IMG/VR virus record: IMGVR_UViG_3300021091_000124
Location: 1 to 49,335 of that record
DNA from: a virus
DNA: 49,335 nucleotides
Reading direction: 5' to 3' (one strand)
In this document: in pieces, positions 29,063-37,337 of the stretch
Layout: each line of letters starts with the position of its first letter
Numbering within the stretch: position 1 is the first letter of the stretch
Position numbers and translations under genes: made by a program
Notes under the pieces: generated by a model
The model's input: only the letters and a program-made list of their open reading frames with translations
The model's database searches: none
Told to the model about the DNA's origin: nothing

Positions 29063-29872
29063 ATGGCAATCGATCTTAATGCTATTCGTAAAAAACTCAA
29101 CCAGCTTTCCGGCGTTTCTTCTAAACGCAACATCACATGGCGTCCAGAAGAAGGTCAAGAATATCAAATTCGTCTCCTCTCTTTCCCAAACAACGACGGT
29201 CAACCTTTCAAAGAAGTTATGTTCTATTACAATATCGGCACCAACGCAGGTCTTGTAGCTCCTTTCCAATTCGGCAAACCAGATCCAATCCAAGAACTCA
29301 TCACCAAGTTACGCGATGAAGGCTCCAAAGAATCTTACGAACTTGCTAAAAAACTCTACCCAAAAATGCGTTGCTATGCACCAGTTCTTGTCCGCGGTGA
29401 AGAAGATAAAGGCGTTCGCATCTGGTCTTTCGGCAAAACTCTCTATCAAAATCTTCTCAACATCATGCTCGATGAAGACTTCGGCGATATCACCGATACA
29501 GACACAGGCCGCGACCTCAAACTCACCTGCACCAAAGCACCTGGCAAACAATTCGCCGATACCGACATCCGCCCAAGAGCTAAAGTCACACCACTCGCCG
29601 AATCAGCAGACGCCACCAAAAAACTTCTCGCAAATATCCCAGATACCAGCGAACTCTTTGAAACAAAATCCTACGAAGAACTTGAAAAAATCGTCAACGA
29701 CTGGCTCAACAACGACTCTTCCGACGGCCTCACCAAAGGCGGACAATCCAAAACTGATGACGATGACGATATCATCACAGCACCTAAATCATCACCTAAA
29801 CCTGCCCAAACCAAATCACCCAAAGATGCAAAATATGCCAATCTAGATGATGCTTTTGCAGATCTTGAATAA
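29063..29872 (+). CDS. Single-stranded DNA-binding protein, T4 gp32-like
   Basis: 269 residues. The N-terminus (LNAIRKKLNQLSG) matches the basic LAST-type cooperativity region of gp32. The OB-type core starts with WRPEEGQEYQIRLLSFPNN, and the C-terminus is acidic with a DDDDD stretch and a final DAFADLE tail that would contact replication partners. T4 gp32 has a structural zinc bound by His and Cys residues; this protein has only two cysteines (in MRCYAP and LTCTKAP), so the zinc site is absent. Codon use is strikingly C-ending and less AT-rich than all neighbours, as expected for a very abundant protein. It coats ssDNA during replication and recombination with UvsX and the helicase. Confidence 0.85.
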   Translation: MAIDLNAIRKKLNQLSGVSSKRNITWRPEEGQEYQIRLLSFPNNDGQPFKEVMFYYNIGTNAGLVAPFQFGKPDPIQELITKLRDEGSKESYELAKKLYPKMRCYAPVLVRGEEDKGVRIWSFGKTLYQNLLNIMLDEDFGDITDTDTGRDLKLTCTKAPGKQFADTDIRPRAKVTPLAESADATKKLLANIPDTSELFETKSYEELEKIVNDWLNNDSSDGLTKGGQSKTDDDDDIITAPKSSPKPAQTKSPKDAKYANLDDAFADLE

Positions 29873-29954
29873 AATTACTCTTTATTTCTTTTAATTCTTT
29901 ACTTTTAAACTAAAATATATTAAAACTACTTTTAAACAAAAGGACTTTTTTTTT

Positions 29955-31172
29955 ATGGCCGCACCCAAAAAGAAAATAAGCCAGGATTTACAGCCTGATC
30001 TAATCACTGATGACTTTACTAGTGATCTCATTAAATCTCTAAATAAAGAACGTGGTATGCGTATTGCATACAATCTCTCATCAGATGAATCACCTACACA
30101 CGTCAAACGTTGGATTAGCACAGGCTCAATTCAACTTGACTATATTATTTCAAATCGTAAAAATGGCGGTCTTCCAGAAGGTCGTATTATCGAAATCTTC
30201 GGTCCACCATCAATTGGTAAATCACATATCGCCTCTCAGATTGCTAAATCAACTCAAAGGGCAGGTGGTATTGTTGTTTATATTGATACAGAAAACGCTG
30301 TTAGTATTGAAAATCTTAAAACTTTAGGTGTCGATATCTCAAAGCGCTTTGTCTATGTCGATACACACTGCACAGAAGAAGTCTTTAGCATCGCTGAAAG
30401 CACGATCATGAAATCTAAAGCTATGCAAAAAGATGTACCTGTAACAATTATCTGGGACTCAGTTGCAGCAACATCACCTAAAGCTGAATTGGCAGGTGAA
30501 TACGATAAAGATAGTATCGGTCTTCAAGCTCGAGCCATTTCAAAAGGTATGAGAAAAATTACAGGTGTCATCGCTAATCAGAATATTCTCTTTGTGTGTC
30601 TTAATCAAGTAAGAACAAAGATGGGTGTAATGTATGGCGATCCTTCAACAACACCGGGCGGAGTCGCAATTCCTTTCCATTCTAGTGTTAGAATTAAATT
30701 AGGCGCAGGTAGCCCGATTGAGGGTGCTGATAAGGAGCCAATTGGTATAAATGTATCAGCTAAAATAATCAAAAATAAGGTTTCAGCGCCATTCAGAAAA
30801 GCTGATTTTCAGATTTTGTTTGGCAAAGGTATTTTTGAGCATGAGGAGATTTTTGATAATTTACGTAAGTTAGGTGAGTTTGAGTACAATGGTAAGAAGG
30901 TGTGTATTGATGGGGCAGGAGCGTGGAAGAGTTTGGTGGTGACGACGATGAGTGGTGCTATGGAGATTGAGAAGAAGTTTTATAAGGCGGATTTTGACAA
31001 GATTATGGTAGATCCTTTGTATAAAGAGTATGTTGACGCAGCTATTGATCGTGCTTATACAAAGAGTTCGACTGATGTGATGGTTGAAGATATTGATCCT
31101 GATTCATATATAGAGAATGAGGCAGCAGCGATGTCTTTGGTGGAGAATGAGTATGGAATAGGGGAAGATTGA
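29955..31172 (+). CDS. uvsX: RecA-like recombinase UvsX
   Basis: 405 residues. Walker A GPPSIGKSH (about residues 83-91), the catalytic-Glu strand IVVYIDTENAVS, Walker B VTIIWDSVAATSP, and the RecA signature ILFVCLNQVRTKMGVMYGDP with the following TPGGVAIPFHSS loop are all present. T4 UvsX is 391 residues. It forms filaments on ssDNA for strand exchange and recombination-dependent replication. UvsY is not seen in the window. The stop TGA overlaps the next ATG by one base (TGATG). The last third, from about 30,820, changes abruptly to G-rich, C-poor codons. Confidence 0.9.
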   Translation: MAAPKKKISQDLQPDLITDDFTSDLIKSLNKERGMRIAYNLSSDESPTHVKRWISTGSIQLDYIISNRKNGGLPEGRIIEIFGPPSIGKSHIASQIAKSTQRAGGIVVYIDTENAVSIENLKTLGVDISKRFVYVDTHCTEEVFSIAESTIMKSKAMQKDVPVTIIWDSVAATSPKAELAGEYDKDSIGLQARAISKGMRKITGVIANQNILFVCLNQVRTKMGVMYGDPSTTPGGVAIPFHSSVRIKLGAGSPIEGADKEPIGINVSAKIIKNKVSAPFRKADFQILFGKGIFEHEEIFDNLRKLGEFEYNGKKVCIDGAGAWKSLVVTTMSGAMEIEKKFYKADFDKIMVDPLYKEYVDAAIDRAYTKSSTDVMVEDIDPDSYIENEAAAMSLVENEYGIGED

Positions 31173-32155
31173 TGCATACAGAGTTATTAATTGATGGATT
31201 GAATAATTTTATTAGACATTTTTCGACAAATCCGAAGATGTCTTTGTATAATGAACCGTGTGGGGCGATATCTGGATTTTTGGGGACGATATATCGTGGT
31301 GTTGAGAAGTATAAGCCTGATCGTGTGACTGTGGTGTGGGAAGGTGGAGGTAGTTTAAGACGTCGGGCGTTATATCCTGAGTATAAGTCAGGTAGAAAGC
31401 CTTTGAGTTTGAATAGACCTTATTCAGAATATGAGAGTCAGGCACCAAATGAGCGTGATAATTGGGATTGGCAGTTAAAGACATTGGTGGAGTTGTTGCC
31501 AATGTTGAAGATTGGGCAGATATATGTGGAGGATTGTGAGGCCGATGATGTGATAGGGTATTTGTGTCGTTGGAAAGAGAAGGATAATGTTAAGATAATT
31601 GTGAGTACAGATCATGATTATTTTCAGTTGGTGGATGATAAGACAAGAGTGTGGGCGCCGCGGAAGCATCATAATCTGTATGACGCAGCTGAGGTTAAGT
31701 TGATGTTTGGGGTGCCTCCGCATAACATGTGTGTAGCTAGAAGTTTTATCGGTGATACATCTGATAATATTAGAGGTATTCCGGGTATTAGTTATAAGTA
31801 TCTAGTTAAATATGTGCCCAAGTTGTCTGGTGATGATCCTGTGACATTGGAAGAAGTTGTGGAGGAAGCTAAGGAATCACGTGAGATTTGTCGAAAGTTG
31901 TATAAGAATTCAAAGAGATGTGGCATGATTGCAGATTATCCTTTGGATGAGGCTCGTTTAAATTGGCAATTGATGACTTTGGAGTTCCCACAATTATCGG
32001 CGACGCAGATTCAGCAGTTAACATATCAACATAATATGGTTAGGAAGATGTCACCTAAGTTAGAGGTGAAGAAGTTCTTGAGCAATCAAGGATTGAATAA
32101 TATTGATGTGGATTATTTTGGGATGATGGTACAAAACACTTTATTAATGTCTTAA
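31172..32155 (+). CDS. 5'-3' exonuclease of the T4 RNase H / FEN family
   Basis: 327 residues from ATG 31172, coupled to the uvsX stop; a TTG one codon upstream is less likely. FEN-family acidic clusters are visible: LLIDGLNNF (D8), YVEDCEADDVIGYL, IIVSTDHDYFQLV, and FIGDTSDNIRGIPGIS, the last being the helix-hairpin-helix entry. T4 RNase H (305 residues) removes RNA primers from lagging-strand fragments. The polymerase in this window has no 5' nuclease domain, so this enzyme could supply that activity. The coding strand is extremely G-rich and C-poor throughout. Confidence 0.85.
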   Translation: MHTELLIDGLNNFIRHFSTNPKMSLYNEPCGAISGFLGTIYRGVEKYKPDRVTVVWEGGGSLRRRALYPEYKSGRKPLSLNRPYSEYESQAPNERDNWDWQLKTLVELLPMLKIGQIYVEDCEADDVIGYLCRWKEKDNVKIIVSTDHDYFQLVDDKTRVWAPRKHHNLYDAAEVKLMFGVPPHNMCVARSFIGDTSDNIRGIPGISYKYLVKYVPKLSGDDPVTLEEVVEEAKESREICRKLYKNSKRCGMIADYPLDEARLNWQLMTLEFPQLSATQIQQLTYQHNMVRKMSPKLEVKKFLSNQGLNNIDVDYFGMMVQNTLLMS

Positions 32156-32185
32156 AATTTTATTTTAAGGTTTGTAAAGGTTTTT
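32151..32185 (+). terminator. Candidate intrinsic terminator after the exonuclease gene
   Basis: Perfect 8-bp inverted repeat CTTAAAAT / ATTTTAAG (32151-32158 and 32162-32169) with a 3-base loop, followed after about 10 bases by T-rich TTTTTCTTTTTT. It includes the stop codon of the exonuclease gene. The stem is almost all A-T, so stability is low. Confidence 0.35.
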
Positions 32186-32273
32186 CTTTTTTAATATTAT
32201 TTAGCTATTACTACAAACTAAATAATACCAACACTCTTTTCTTTTGTTGTGACAAATAAAGCAAGGATATTTT

Positions 32274-33656
32274 ATGAATAATTTTGAAAAGACTTTTTCA
32301 AAGTACGGAAAATCATTTCAGGAAAAAGTTTTTCAGAGCATGTTAAGTGATCGAACTTGGGCAGCTCAAATGATTGAAGTTATGGATCCGTCTTATTTCG
32401 ATGTCAAGTATTTGGCCTTTTTATGTGAATCATATTTCAAATATTTCGGCAAATATAAATCATTTCCTACATTACAATTGTTAATTACCATTGTAAAAGA
32501 ACAATTTCAAACAAATTCAGACACTGTTTTACGTGATCAAATTATTGAATATCTAACACGTATGAAAACCAATCCTGATTTGGGTGATATTGAATATGTC
32601 AAAGAAAAATCATTGGAATTCTGTAAAAGACAAGTCTTTAAAGAAGCCCTTGAAAAGTCAGTGCAACTCATTCAAACAGAAAATTATGATAGTGTCTTAT
32701 CAATTATGAAAGATGCCATCGCCTCAGGCTTACCCTCATCTCAAGGTCATGATTTCTTTGAAGATATGGAAGCCCGTTTTATCAAAGTTAATCGTCAGGC
32801 TATTCCAACAGGTTTAAAACGTCTAGATGATAAAGATTTATTGCGTGGCGGTTTAGGTCGTGGTGAAATTGGTGTTTTGGCTGCACCTACTGGCGTTGGT
32901 AAATCACATTTTCTTGTTGCAATGGGTGCCAATGCAATGAGATTTGGCAAAAATGTCATTCATTATACTTTTGAATTAACTGAAACTGACGTCGGTTTAC
33001 GATATGATTCAAATTTATGTCATATTCCTTCAAACGAAGTCTTGGAACGTAAACAAGAAGTAATTGACAAGTATAAAGAAATGGATTTAGGTCGTTTGGT
33101 TATTAAAGAATATCCAACAGGTACCGCAACTGTTAATACTTTACGATCACATATTGAAAAACTTTCATTAAAAGGGTTTGTACCCAATTTAATTATTGTT
33201 GATTATGCTGACGTGATGCGTTCAAGTCGTAAAATGGAAAGCTTACGTCATGAATTAAAGTTAGTGTATGAAGAATTGCGTAATTTAGCAATGGATTTAG
33301 GCATACCTGTCTGGACAGCATCTCAAGCAAATCGTGATGCATCCAATTCAGATGTTGTTGGTCTTGAGAACATGTCTGAAGCGTATGGTAAAGCTATGGT
33401 TGCTGATATTGTGTTGTCGTTAAGTCGTAAACCAACAGAAAAAGCAACAGGAAAAGCGCGATTATTTGTGGCCAAGAATCGAGCAGGCAAAGACGGTATA
33501 TTATTTCCTATTAATATTGATACAGCCCGATCTAAATTTGAAATTTTAGATGAAACTGAATTAACACTTAATGAAATTATACAACAAGACAAACTTGATC
33601 TAAAAGAACAGTTAAAGAAAAAGTGGAATGAAATTCAGAACAAGGAAGAAGAATAA
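32274..33656 (+). CDS. Replicative DNA helicase, T4 gp41 / DnaB family
   Basis: 460 residues, near T4 gp41 (475). The N-terminal helical domain (1-160) is followed by a RecA-type core: IPTGLKRLDDKDLLRGGLG, Walker A AAPTGVGKSHF (about 202-212), HYTFELTET with the catalytic Glu, Walker B LIIVDYADVM (about 307-316) and the VWTASQANRD motif with its sensing Gln. A hexameric 5'-3' helicase that unwinds the fork for the phage polymerase and recruits primase. No intein interrupts it, although gp41 genes of related phages can carry split inteins. Ribosome site AAGGA. Confidence 0.9.
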   Translation: MNNFEKTFSKYGKSFQEKVFQSMLSDRTWAAQMIEVMDPSYFDVKYLAFLCESYFKYFGKYKSFPTLQLLITIVKEQFQTNSDTVLRDQIIEYLTRMKTNPDLGDIEYVKEKSLEFCKRQVFKEALEKSVQLIQTENYDSVLSIMKDAIASGLPSSQGHDFFEDMEARFIKVNRQAIPTGLKRLDDKDLLRGGLGRGEIGVLAAPTGVGKSHFLVAMGANAMRFGKNVIHYTFELTETDVGLRYDSNLCHIPSNEVLERKQEVIDKYKEMDLGRLVIKEYPTGTATVNTLRSHIEKLSLKGFVPNLIIVDYADVMRSSRKMESLRHELKLVYEELRNLAMDLGIPVWTASQANRDASNSDVVGLENMSEAYGKAMVADIVLSLSRKPTEKATGKARLFVAKNRAGKDGILFPINIDTARSKFEILDETELTLNEIIQQDKLDLKEQLKKKWNEIQNKEEE

Positions 33657-34138
33657 TGATTAAAGTTTACCCAAATTCACATTTGAGAGAAATTTTACAA
33701 CATAAAAATATTGAGAGTTATGTACCTGCATATTCAGGTGAAAGTGTTGGTTTGGATTTATATGCGACACAAATGACGCAAATTGATCCAGCTACAACTC
33801 AACAGGGTCAAAAGGGGGCGACAATTGCAACAGGTTTGCATATTGCTTTACCTCATTCACATGCTGGTTTAATTTTGGAAAGAGGTTCTGTTACAAAAAC
33901 ACCTCTAAAAGTTCGAGCAGGTGTGATTGATCCAGGCTACACAGGAGAAATCTTCGTCAACGCTGTTAACGTTTCAGATCTTTCATATATTATCAGTCAA
34001 GGTGATAAATTACCATTTCAAGTCGTTGTCGTAAAATGTGATAACGATTTTCAGGTTATCACTGAAGACGAATATTTAGAAATTACCAAATCGTCTCGAC
34101 GTCAGAATGGACAAGTAGGAAGTTCTGATTTGAAATAA
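33656..34138 (+). CDS. dut: dUTP diphosphatase (dUTPase)
   Basis: 160 residues. Trimeric dUTPase motifs: GLDLYA (motif 1), LILERGSVTK (motif 2, Arg-Gly-Ser in place of Arg-Ser-Ser), AGVIDPGYTGEI (motif 3, with the catalytic Asp), QGDKLPFQVV (motif 4), and a weak motif 5, RQNGQVGSSD, instead of RGxxGFGST. It hydrolyses dUTP to dUMP and diphosphate, keeping uracil out of DNA and feeding dUMP to ThyX. The start overlaps the helicase stop by one base (TAATG). Confidence 0.9.
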   Translation: MIKVYPNSHLREILQHKNIESYVPAYSGESVGLDLYATQMTQIDPATTQQGQKGATIATGLHIALPHSHAGLILERGSVTKTPLKVRAGVIDPGYTGEIFVNAVNVSDLSYIISQGDKLPFQVVVVKCDNDFQVITEDEYLEITKSSRRQNGQVGSSDLK

Positions 34139-34164
34139 ATTTTTTATAAGGTTTAAAAGTTTTT

Positions 34165-35307
34165 ATGAATTATCAAGGTATAGAAATTGATGCACAATAC
34201 GATAGTAATCTCAATGAACAAGCATATTCATTACTCAAAGATTATTATATGTTAGAAGGTGAAACAACCCCTCAAATGAGCTACGCTCGAGCAGCTTTAG
34301 CTTTTTGTCAAAACGATTTGCAATTAGCTCAAAGAATTTACGAATATGCTGCAAAAAACTGGTTCATGTTTTCTTCACCTATTTTATCTAACGCCAAAAC
34401 AGCTGACGGTCAAAATTCCAAAGGCTTACCCATCAGCTGTTTTTTAAGCTATGTCGATGATAGTCTTGAAGGATTAATGGATCACAGCAACGAATTACGT
34501 TGGATGTCAGTCAAAGGCGGTGGAGTCGGAGGACATTGGTCTGCTGTGAGAGCAAATAGTGAAATTTCACCCGGGCCTATCCCTTTCCTAAAAACTGTTG
34601 ACGCTGATATGACAGCTTATCGTCAAGGGAAAACACGAAAAGGCAGTTACGCTGCATACATTGATATTTCACACCCAGACGTTGTTGAATTTTTAAACAT
34701 TCGTGTTCCAACAGGCGGTGATAGTCATCGTAAATGTTTTAATTTAAATAACGCTATTAATATTACAGATGATTTTATGCAAGCTGTAATTGATGATCGA
34801 GATTGGCAATTAATTGATCCAAAAACAAAAGGTGTACGTGATACAATTGGGGCCAGAGATTTGTGGCAAAGAATTCTAGAAGTTCGTTTTCGTACGGGTG
34901 AACCTTATTTAAATTTTATTGATGAGGCGAATAGAAAATTGCCACAATATCAACAAGAAAAAGGTTTAAAGATACATGGTAGCAATTTGTGTATAACTGG
35001 TGATTCTTTATTAACAGTTATGATTGATAATCAAATCAAAGAAATGAATATTAAAGACGTTATTGCAGAGTTTGAAGAAAACAAAGACATTTATGTATTA
35101 TCATATAATATTGATAAGAAAGTAAATGAATTTCAAAAAGTGTTAGAAGGTCAATTGATGTCAGAAAGTGCTGAATTGTTGGAAATTGAGGATGATGAAA
35201 CAGGATTTAAATTAATTTGTACACCTGAGCATTTGATCTTTACAAAAAACAGAGGCTACGTGATGGCCAAAGACCTTACCGAACAAGATGAATTGTTAAT
35301 AAAATAA
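34165..35307 (+). CDS. nrdA: Ribonucleotide reductase large subunit NrdA, N-terminal part fused to N-half of a split intein
   Basis: 380 residues. Residues 1-275 are NrdA without an ATP-cone: SSPILSNAK, KGLPISCFLSYVDDS (C92, equivalent to E. coli C225), VKGGGVGGHW and GSYAAYIDISHPDVVEF. NrdA sequence stops at GSNL. Residue 276 is Cys1 of an intein N-fragment (105 residues): CITGDSLLTV (block A) and LICTPEHLIFTKNRGYVMAK (block B with the Thr-x-x-His motif), then a stop codon. The rest of the intein and the rest of NrdA come from the gene at 36104. The break falls at SNL-C, where E. coli NrdA has catalytic Cys439. The N-fragment closely resembles the NrdA-2 split intein known from marine metagenomes. 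Confidence 0.92.
   Translation: MNYQGIEIDAQYDSNLNEQAYSLLKDYYMLEGETTPQMSYARAALAFCQNDLQLAQRIYEYAAKNWFMFSSPILSNAKTADGQNSKGLPISCFLSYVDDSLEGLMDHSNELRWMSVKGGGVGGHWSAVRANSEISPGPIPFLKTVDADMTAYRQGKTRKGSYAAYIDISHPDVVEFLNIRVPTGGDSHRKCFNLNNAINITDDFMQAVIDDRDWQLIDPKTKGVRDTIGARDLWQRILEVRFRTGEPYLNFIDEANRKLPQYQQEKGLKIHGSNLCITGDSLLTVMIDNQIKEMNIKDVIAEFEENKDIYVLSYNIDKKVNEFQKVLEGQLMSESAELLEIEDDETGFKLICTPEHLIFTKNRGYVMAKDLTEQDELLIK
34990..35304 (+). other. Split intein N-fragment (IntN), 105 residues
   Basis: Begins at Cys1 (34990-34992) with the block A pattern C-x-T-G-D-S, and contains block B TPEH. It ends at the stop codon of the gene. Pairs with the C-fragment at 36104-36205. Confidence 0.9.
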
Positions 35308-35352
35308 TGAAATTCACTCAGTCATAATCCTATATAAAAAAAAGGAAAACGA

Positions 35353-36114
35353 ATGAGTGAAAAATTTATTATTTATATTCATACTTTTAAATCAACAAAT
35401 AAATCATATATTGGCTATACATCATTAACTATTGAAAAAAGATTGCATAAACATATATTAAATTGTAAAGCAGGTTTTGAATCAAAGTTTTATAGAGCCA
35501 TAAAAAAATATGGAGTATCTGATATTGAAAGTTCTATTTTGCATGAATGTAAAAGTAAAGAAGAAGCGAAAGAAAAAGAAATCGAAATGATAAAAAATTT
35601 TGACACCTTTGAAAATGGTCTAAATGAAACAATAGGGGGTGATGGAGGATGGATTGTTCCTGATGCTAAACTGGAAAGATGGAAGAAAACAAAAAGTGAA
35701 AGAATGTCAGGAGAGAGAAATCCGACATATTCAGGCGTAAAGGATATTGAAATTTTAGAAAAAGCATATGATTATTTTCTCAAGACAAATCATATGCCTG
35801 TTCGAAAATGGCAAATGTTTAGTAGCGAAGAATATGATTTTCCTAAGTCATATTCTAAATTTAGATTTAGAGAATACGGTTCAGGTTTAAAAGGTTTTAA
35901 AAACGCTATGAAAGAAATATATTCTCTAAACGATAATGATTTCAAATATATCATAACTCAAGAACATATATCAAGACTATCCAATTCAACAAAGGGAAAG
36001 CATTGGTATATTAACATACATACACAACAAAGAAGACAATGTTTTGAGAAAGACATTGATAGAAAAGATTGGTTAACAGCCCATGAGATTAAAGGATTAA
36101 AAAATGGCAATTAA
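35353..36114 (+). CDS. GIY-YIG homing endonuclease located in the break of the split nrdA
   Basis: 253 residues behind AAAGGAAAA. The N-terminal nuclease domain has IIYIH...SYIGYT (GIY-YIG pair, residues 6-23), a conserved Arg (R30) in KRLHKH, and a metal-binding Glu candidate near E76, followed by NETIGGDGG. A NUMOD3-like DNA-binding motif MSGERNPTYSG lies at about 119-129, and a further KGKHWYIN-type motif near the C-terminus. Such enzymes cut intein-less alleles and spread the invaded locus by repair. It is free-standing, not fused to the intein. Its last 11 bases overlap the start of the second nrdA gene, so translation of the two is probably coupled. Confidence 0.9.
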   Translation: MSEKFIIYIHTFKSTNKSYIGYTSLTIEKRLHKHILNCKAGFESKFYRAIKKYGVSDIESSILHECKSKEEAKEKEIEMIKNFDTFENGLNETIGGDGGWIVPDAKLERWKKTKSERMSGERNPTYSGVKDIEILEKAYDYFLKTNHMPVRKWQMFSSEEYDFPKSYSKFRFREYGSGLKGFKNAMKEIYSLNDNDFKYIITQEHISRLSNSTKGKHWYINIHTQQRRQCFEKDIDRKDWLTAHEIKGLKNGN

Positions 36115-36205
36115 AATAAAGAAAATTGAAAATACACAAGCTGTATATGATATTAAAGTAGAAAATAATCAAAATTTCTTTGCAAATAATGTGTTAATTC
36201 ATAAT
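36104..36205 (+). other. Split intein C-fragment (IntC), 34 residues
   Basis: Its own ATG followed by intein blocks F and G ending VLIHN, with Cys as first C-extein residue at 36206-36208. Length and sequence match the C-part of NrdA-2-type split inteins. Confidence 0.9.
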
Positions 36206-37165
36206 TGCAACGAGATTCATCTCACAACTAACAAAGATCGAAGCGCAGTTTGCTGTCTCTCTTCTCTCAATCTTGAAAAATTCGAAGAATGGAAAAACAC
36301 AACAATCGTTGAAGATTGCATCACATTTCTGGATAACGTACTTCAATACTTCATTGATCATGCAACTGATCACGGTTTACGTAAAGCACGTTTTAGTGCA
36401 ATTCAAGAACGTTCCTTAGGCTTAGGCGCTATGGGCTTTCATGCATATTTGCAATCTAAAAATATTCCCTGGGAAAGTGCTTTAGCTAAAGCCCAAAACA
36501 TGAAAATATTCAGTCTAATTAAAGAACGAGCAACTAAACAAACACAAGAACTTGCAGTCATAAGAGGTGAAGCACCTGACGCATCAGGTTACGGCGTTAG
36601 AAATGCTCATTTATTGGCAATTGCACCCAATGCTAACAGTTCAATTATCGCAGGTACATCACCCTCAATAGAACCTTATAAAAGCAATGCTTATACACAT
36701 CGAACACGAGCTGGCGCTCATTTAGTAAAGAATCGTTATTTGGAACATTTATTAAATGAAAAAGCTTTACAACAAAATGCTGATGATCGTGAAAGTTGGT
36801 TAAATGACATATGGACTTCAGTTATTACCAATGACGGATCAGTTCAACATTTAGAGTGTTTAAATGCATGGGAAAAGAATGTCTTTAAAACAGCTTTTGA
36901 AATTGATCAGAGATGGTTAATTGATCATGCTGCTGATCGACAGGAATTTATTTGTCAAGGGCAGAGTGTTAATTTATTCTTCCCAGCAGGTACAGACAAA
37001 GCGATTGTGAATGCTGTGCATTTAAGAGCGTGGAAGAATAAATTAAAAGGTCTATATTATCTTCGCACGAATGCAGGGGCAAAAGCTGAAAATGTCAGTG
37101 AAAAAGTCAGGAGTGATAAATTAAAGGATTTTAAAGACACTGAATGTTTAAGTTGTCAAGGTTAA
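36104..37165 (+). CDS. nrdA: C-half of the split intein fused to C-terminal part of NrdA
   Basis: 353 residues. Residues 1-34 are IntC: AVYDIKVENNQNFFANNVLIHN, blocks F and G with penultimate His33 and terminal Asn34. Residue 35, Cys, is the +1 nucleophile and, after splicing, the NrdA thiyl-radical cysteine (SNLC-NEI, compare E. coli SNLC439LE441I), with E37 as the partner Glu. Then come AVCCLSSLNL (redox partner, like E. coli C462), APNANSSIIAGTSPSIEP, GLYYLRT (radical-relay Tyr pair 318-319) and a C-terminal CLSC tail that accepts electrons from thioredoxin or glutaredoxin. Spliced NrdA would be about 594 residues. AAAGGA upstream; the start lies inside the endonuclease gene. Confidence 0.92.
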   Translation: MAIKIKKIENTQAVYDIKVENNQNFFANNVLIHNCNEIHLTTNKDRSAVCCLSSLNLEKFEEWKNTTIVEDCITFLDNVLQYFIDHATDHGLRKARFSAIQERSLGLGAMGFHAYLQSKNIPWESALAKAQNMKIFSLIKERATKQTQELAVIRGEAPDASGYGVRNAHLLAIAPNANSSIIAGTSPSIEPYKSNAYTHRTRAGAHLVKNRYLEHLLNEKALQQNADDRESWLNDIWTSVITNDGSVQHLECLNAWEKNVFKTAFEIDQRWLIDHAADRQEFICQGQSVNLFFPAGTDKAIVNAVHLRAWKNKLKGLYYLRTNAGAKAENVSEKVRSDKLKDFKDTECLSCQG

Positions 37166-37192
37166 TATATATATTTATATATTTATAAAAAA
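37154..37192 (+). repeat. Direct repeat, left copy (overlaps nrdA stop)
   Basis: TGTCAAG then GTTAATATATATATTTATA (37154-37179), followed by TATATTTATAAAAAA (37178-37192). The first 26 bases recur at 38425-38450 with one mismatch. Together the two copies bracket the lipoprotein gene. Confidence 0.7.
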
Positions 37193-37194
37193 CA

Positions 37195-37323
37195 GAACGA
37201 CCACCTTTTCAGGTCTTTAATCCACCTGAACATTTTAGTCATGAAATTAAAAAAAATATTGAATATTCAAACGATTTTGATTATGAAGTTGAATGTCGCA
37301 CAATAAATAAAACAAACATTTAA
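37195..37323 (+). pseudogene. Possible gene remnant without start codon
   Basis: An open stretch of 42 codons has protein-like composition (ERPPFQVFNPPEHFSHEIKK, then a Tyr/Asp/Glu-rich part) and ends at TAA 37321. It has no start codon and is preceded by a stop four codons earlier. It may be the tail end of a gene cut off when the lipoprotein cassette arrived, or chance. I cannot assign a family. Confidence 0.3.
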
Positions 37324-37337
37324 AAAAGGTTTAAACC

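Noticed and set aside
29316-29846. 176-codon plus-strand frame inside the SSB gene
   Set aside because: An alternative frame of a C-rich gene; Pro/Ser/Lys-rich translation with no ribosome site.
32274-33656. Split intein in the gp41-like helicase, as in related metagenomic phages
   Set aside because: The Walker A, Walker B and flanking motifs are continuous in one frame of normal gp41 length; no intein blocks.
34990-36205. A group I or II intron as cause of the nrdA interruption
   Set aside because: Intein blocks A, B, F and G are intact and in frame with NrdA on each side, and the interrupting pieces are translated. Intron folding is not needed.
37166-37337. tRNA or small RNA gene between nrdA and the lipoprotein
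   Set aside because: No cloverleaf or stable G-C stem can be drawn; the segment is AT-rich repeat plus a short open fragment.
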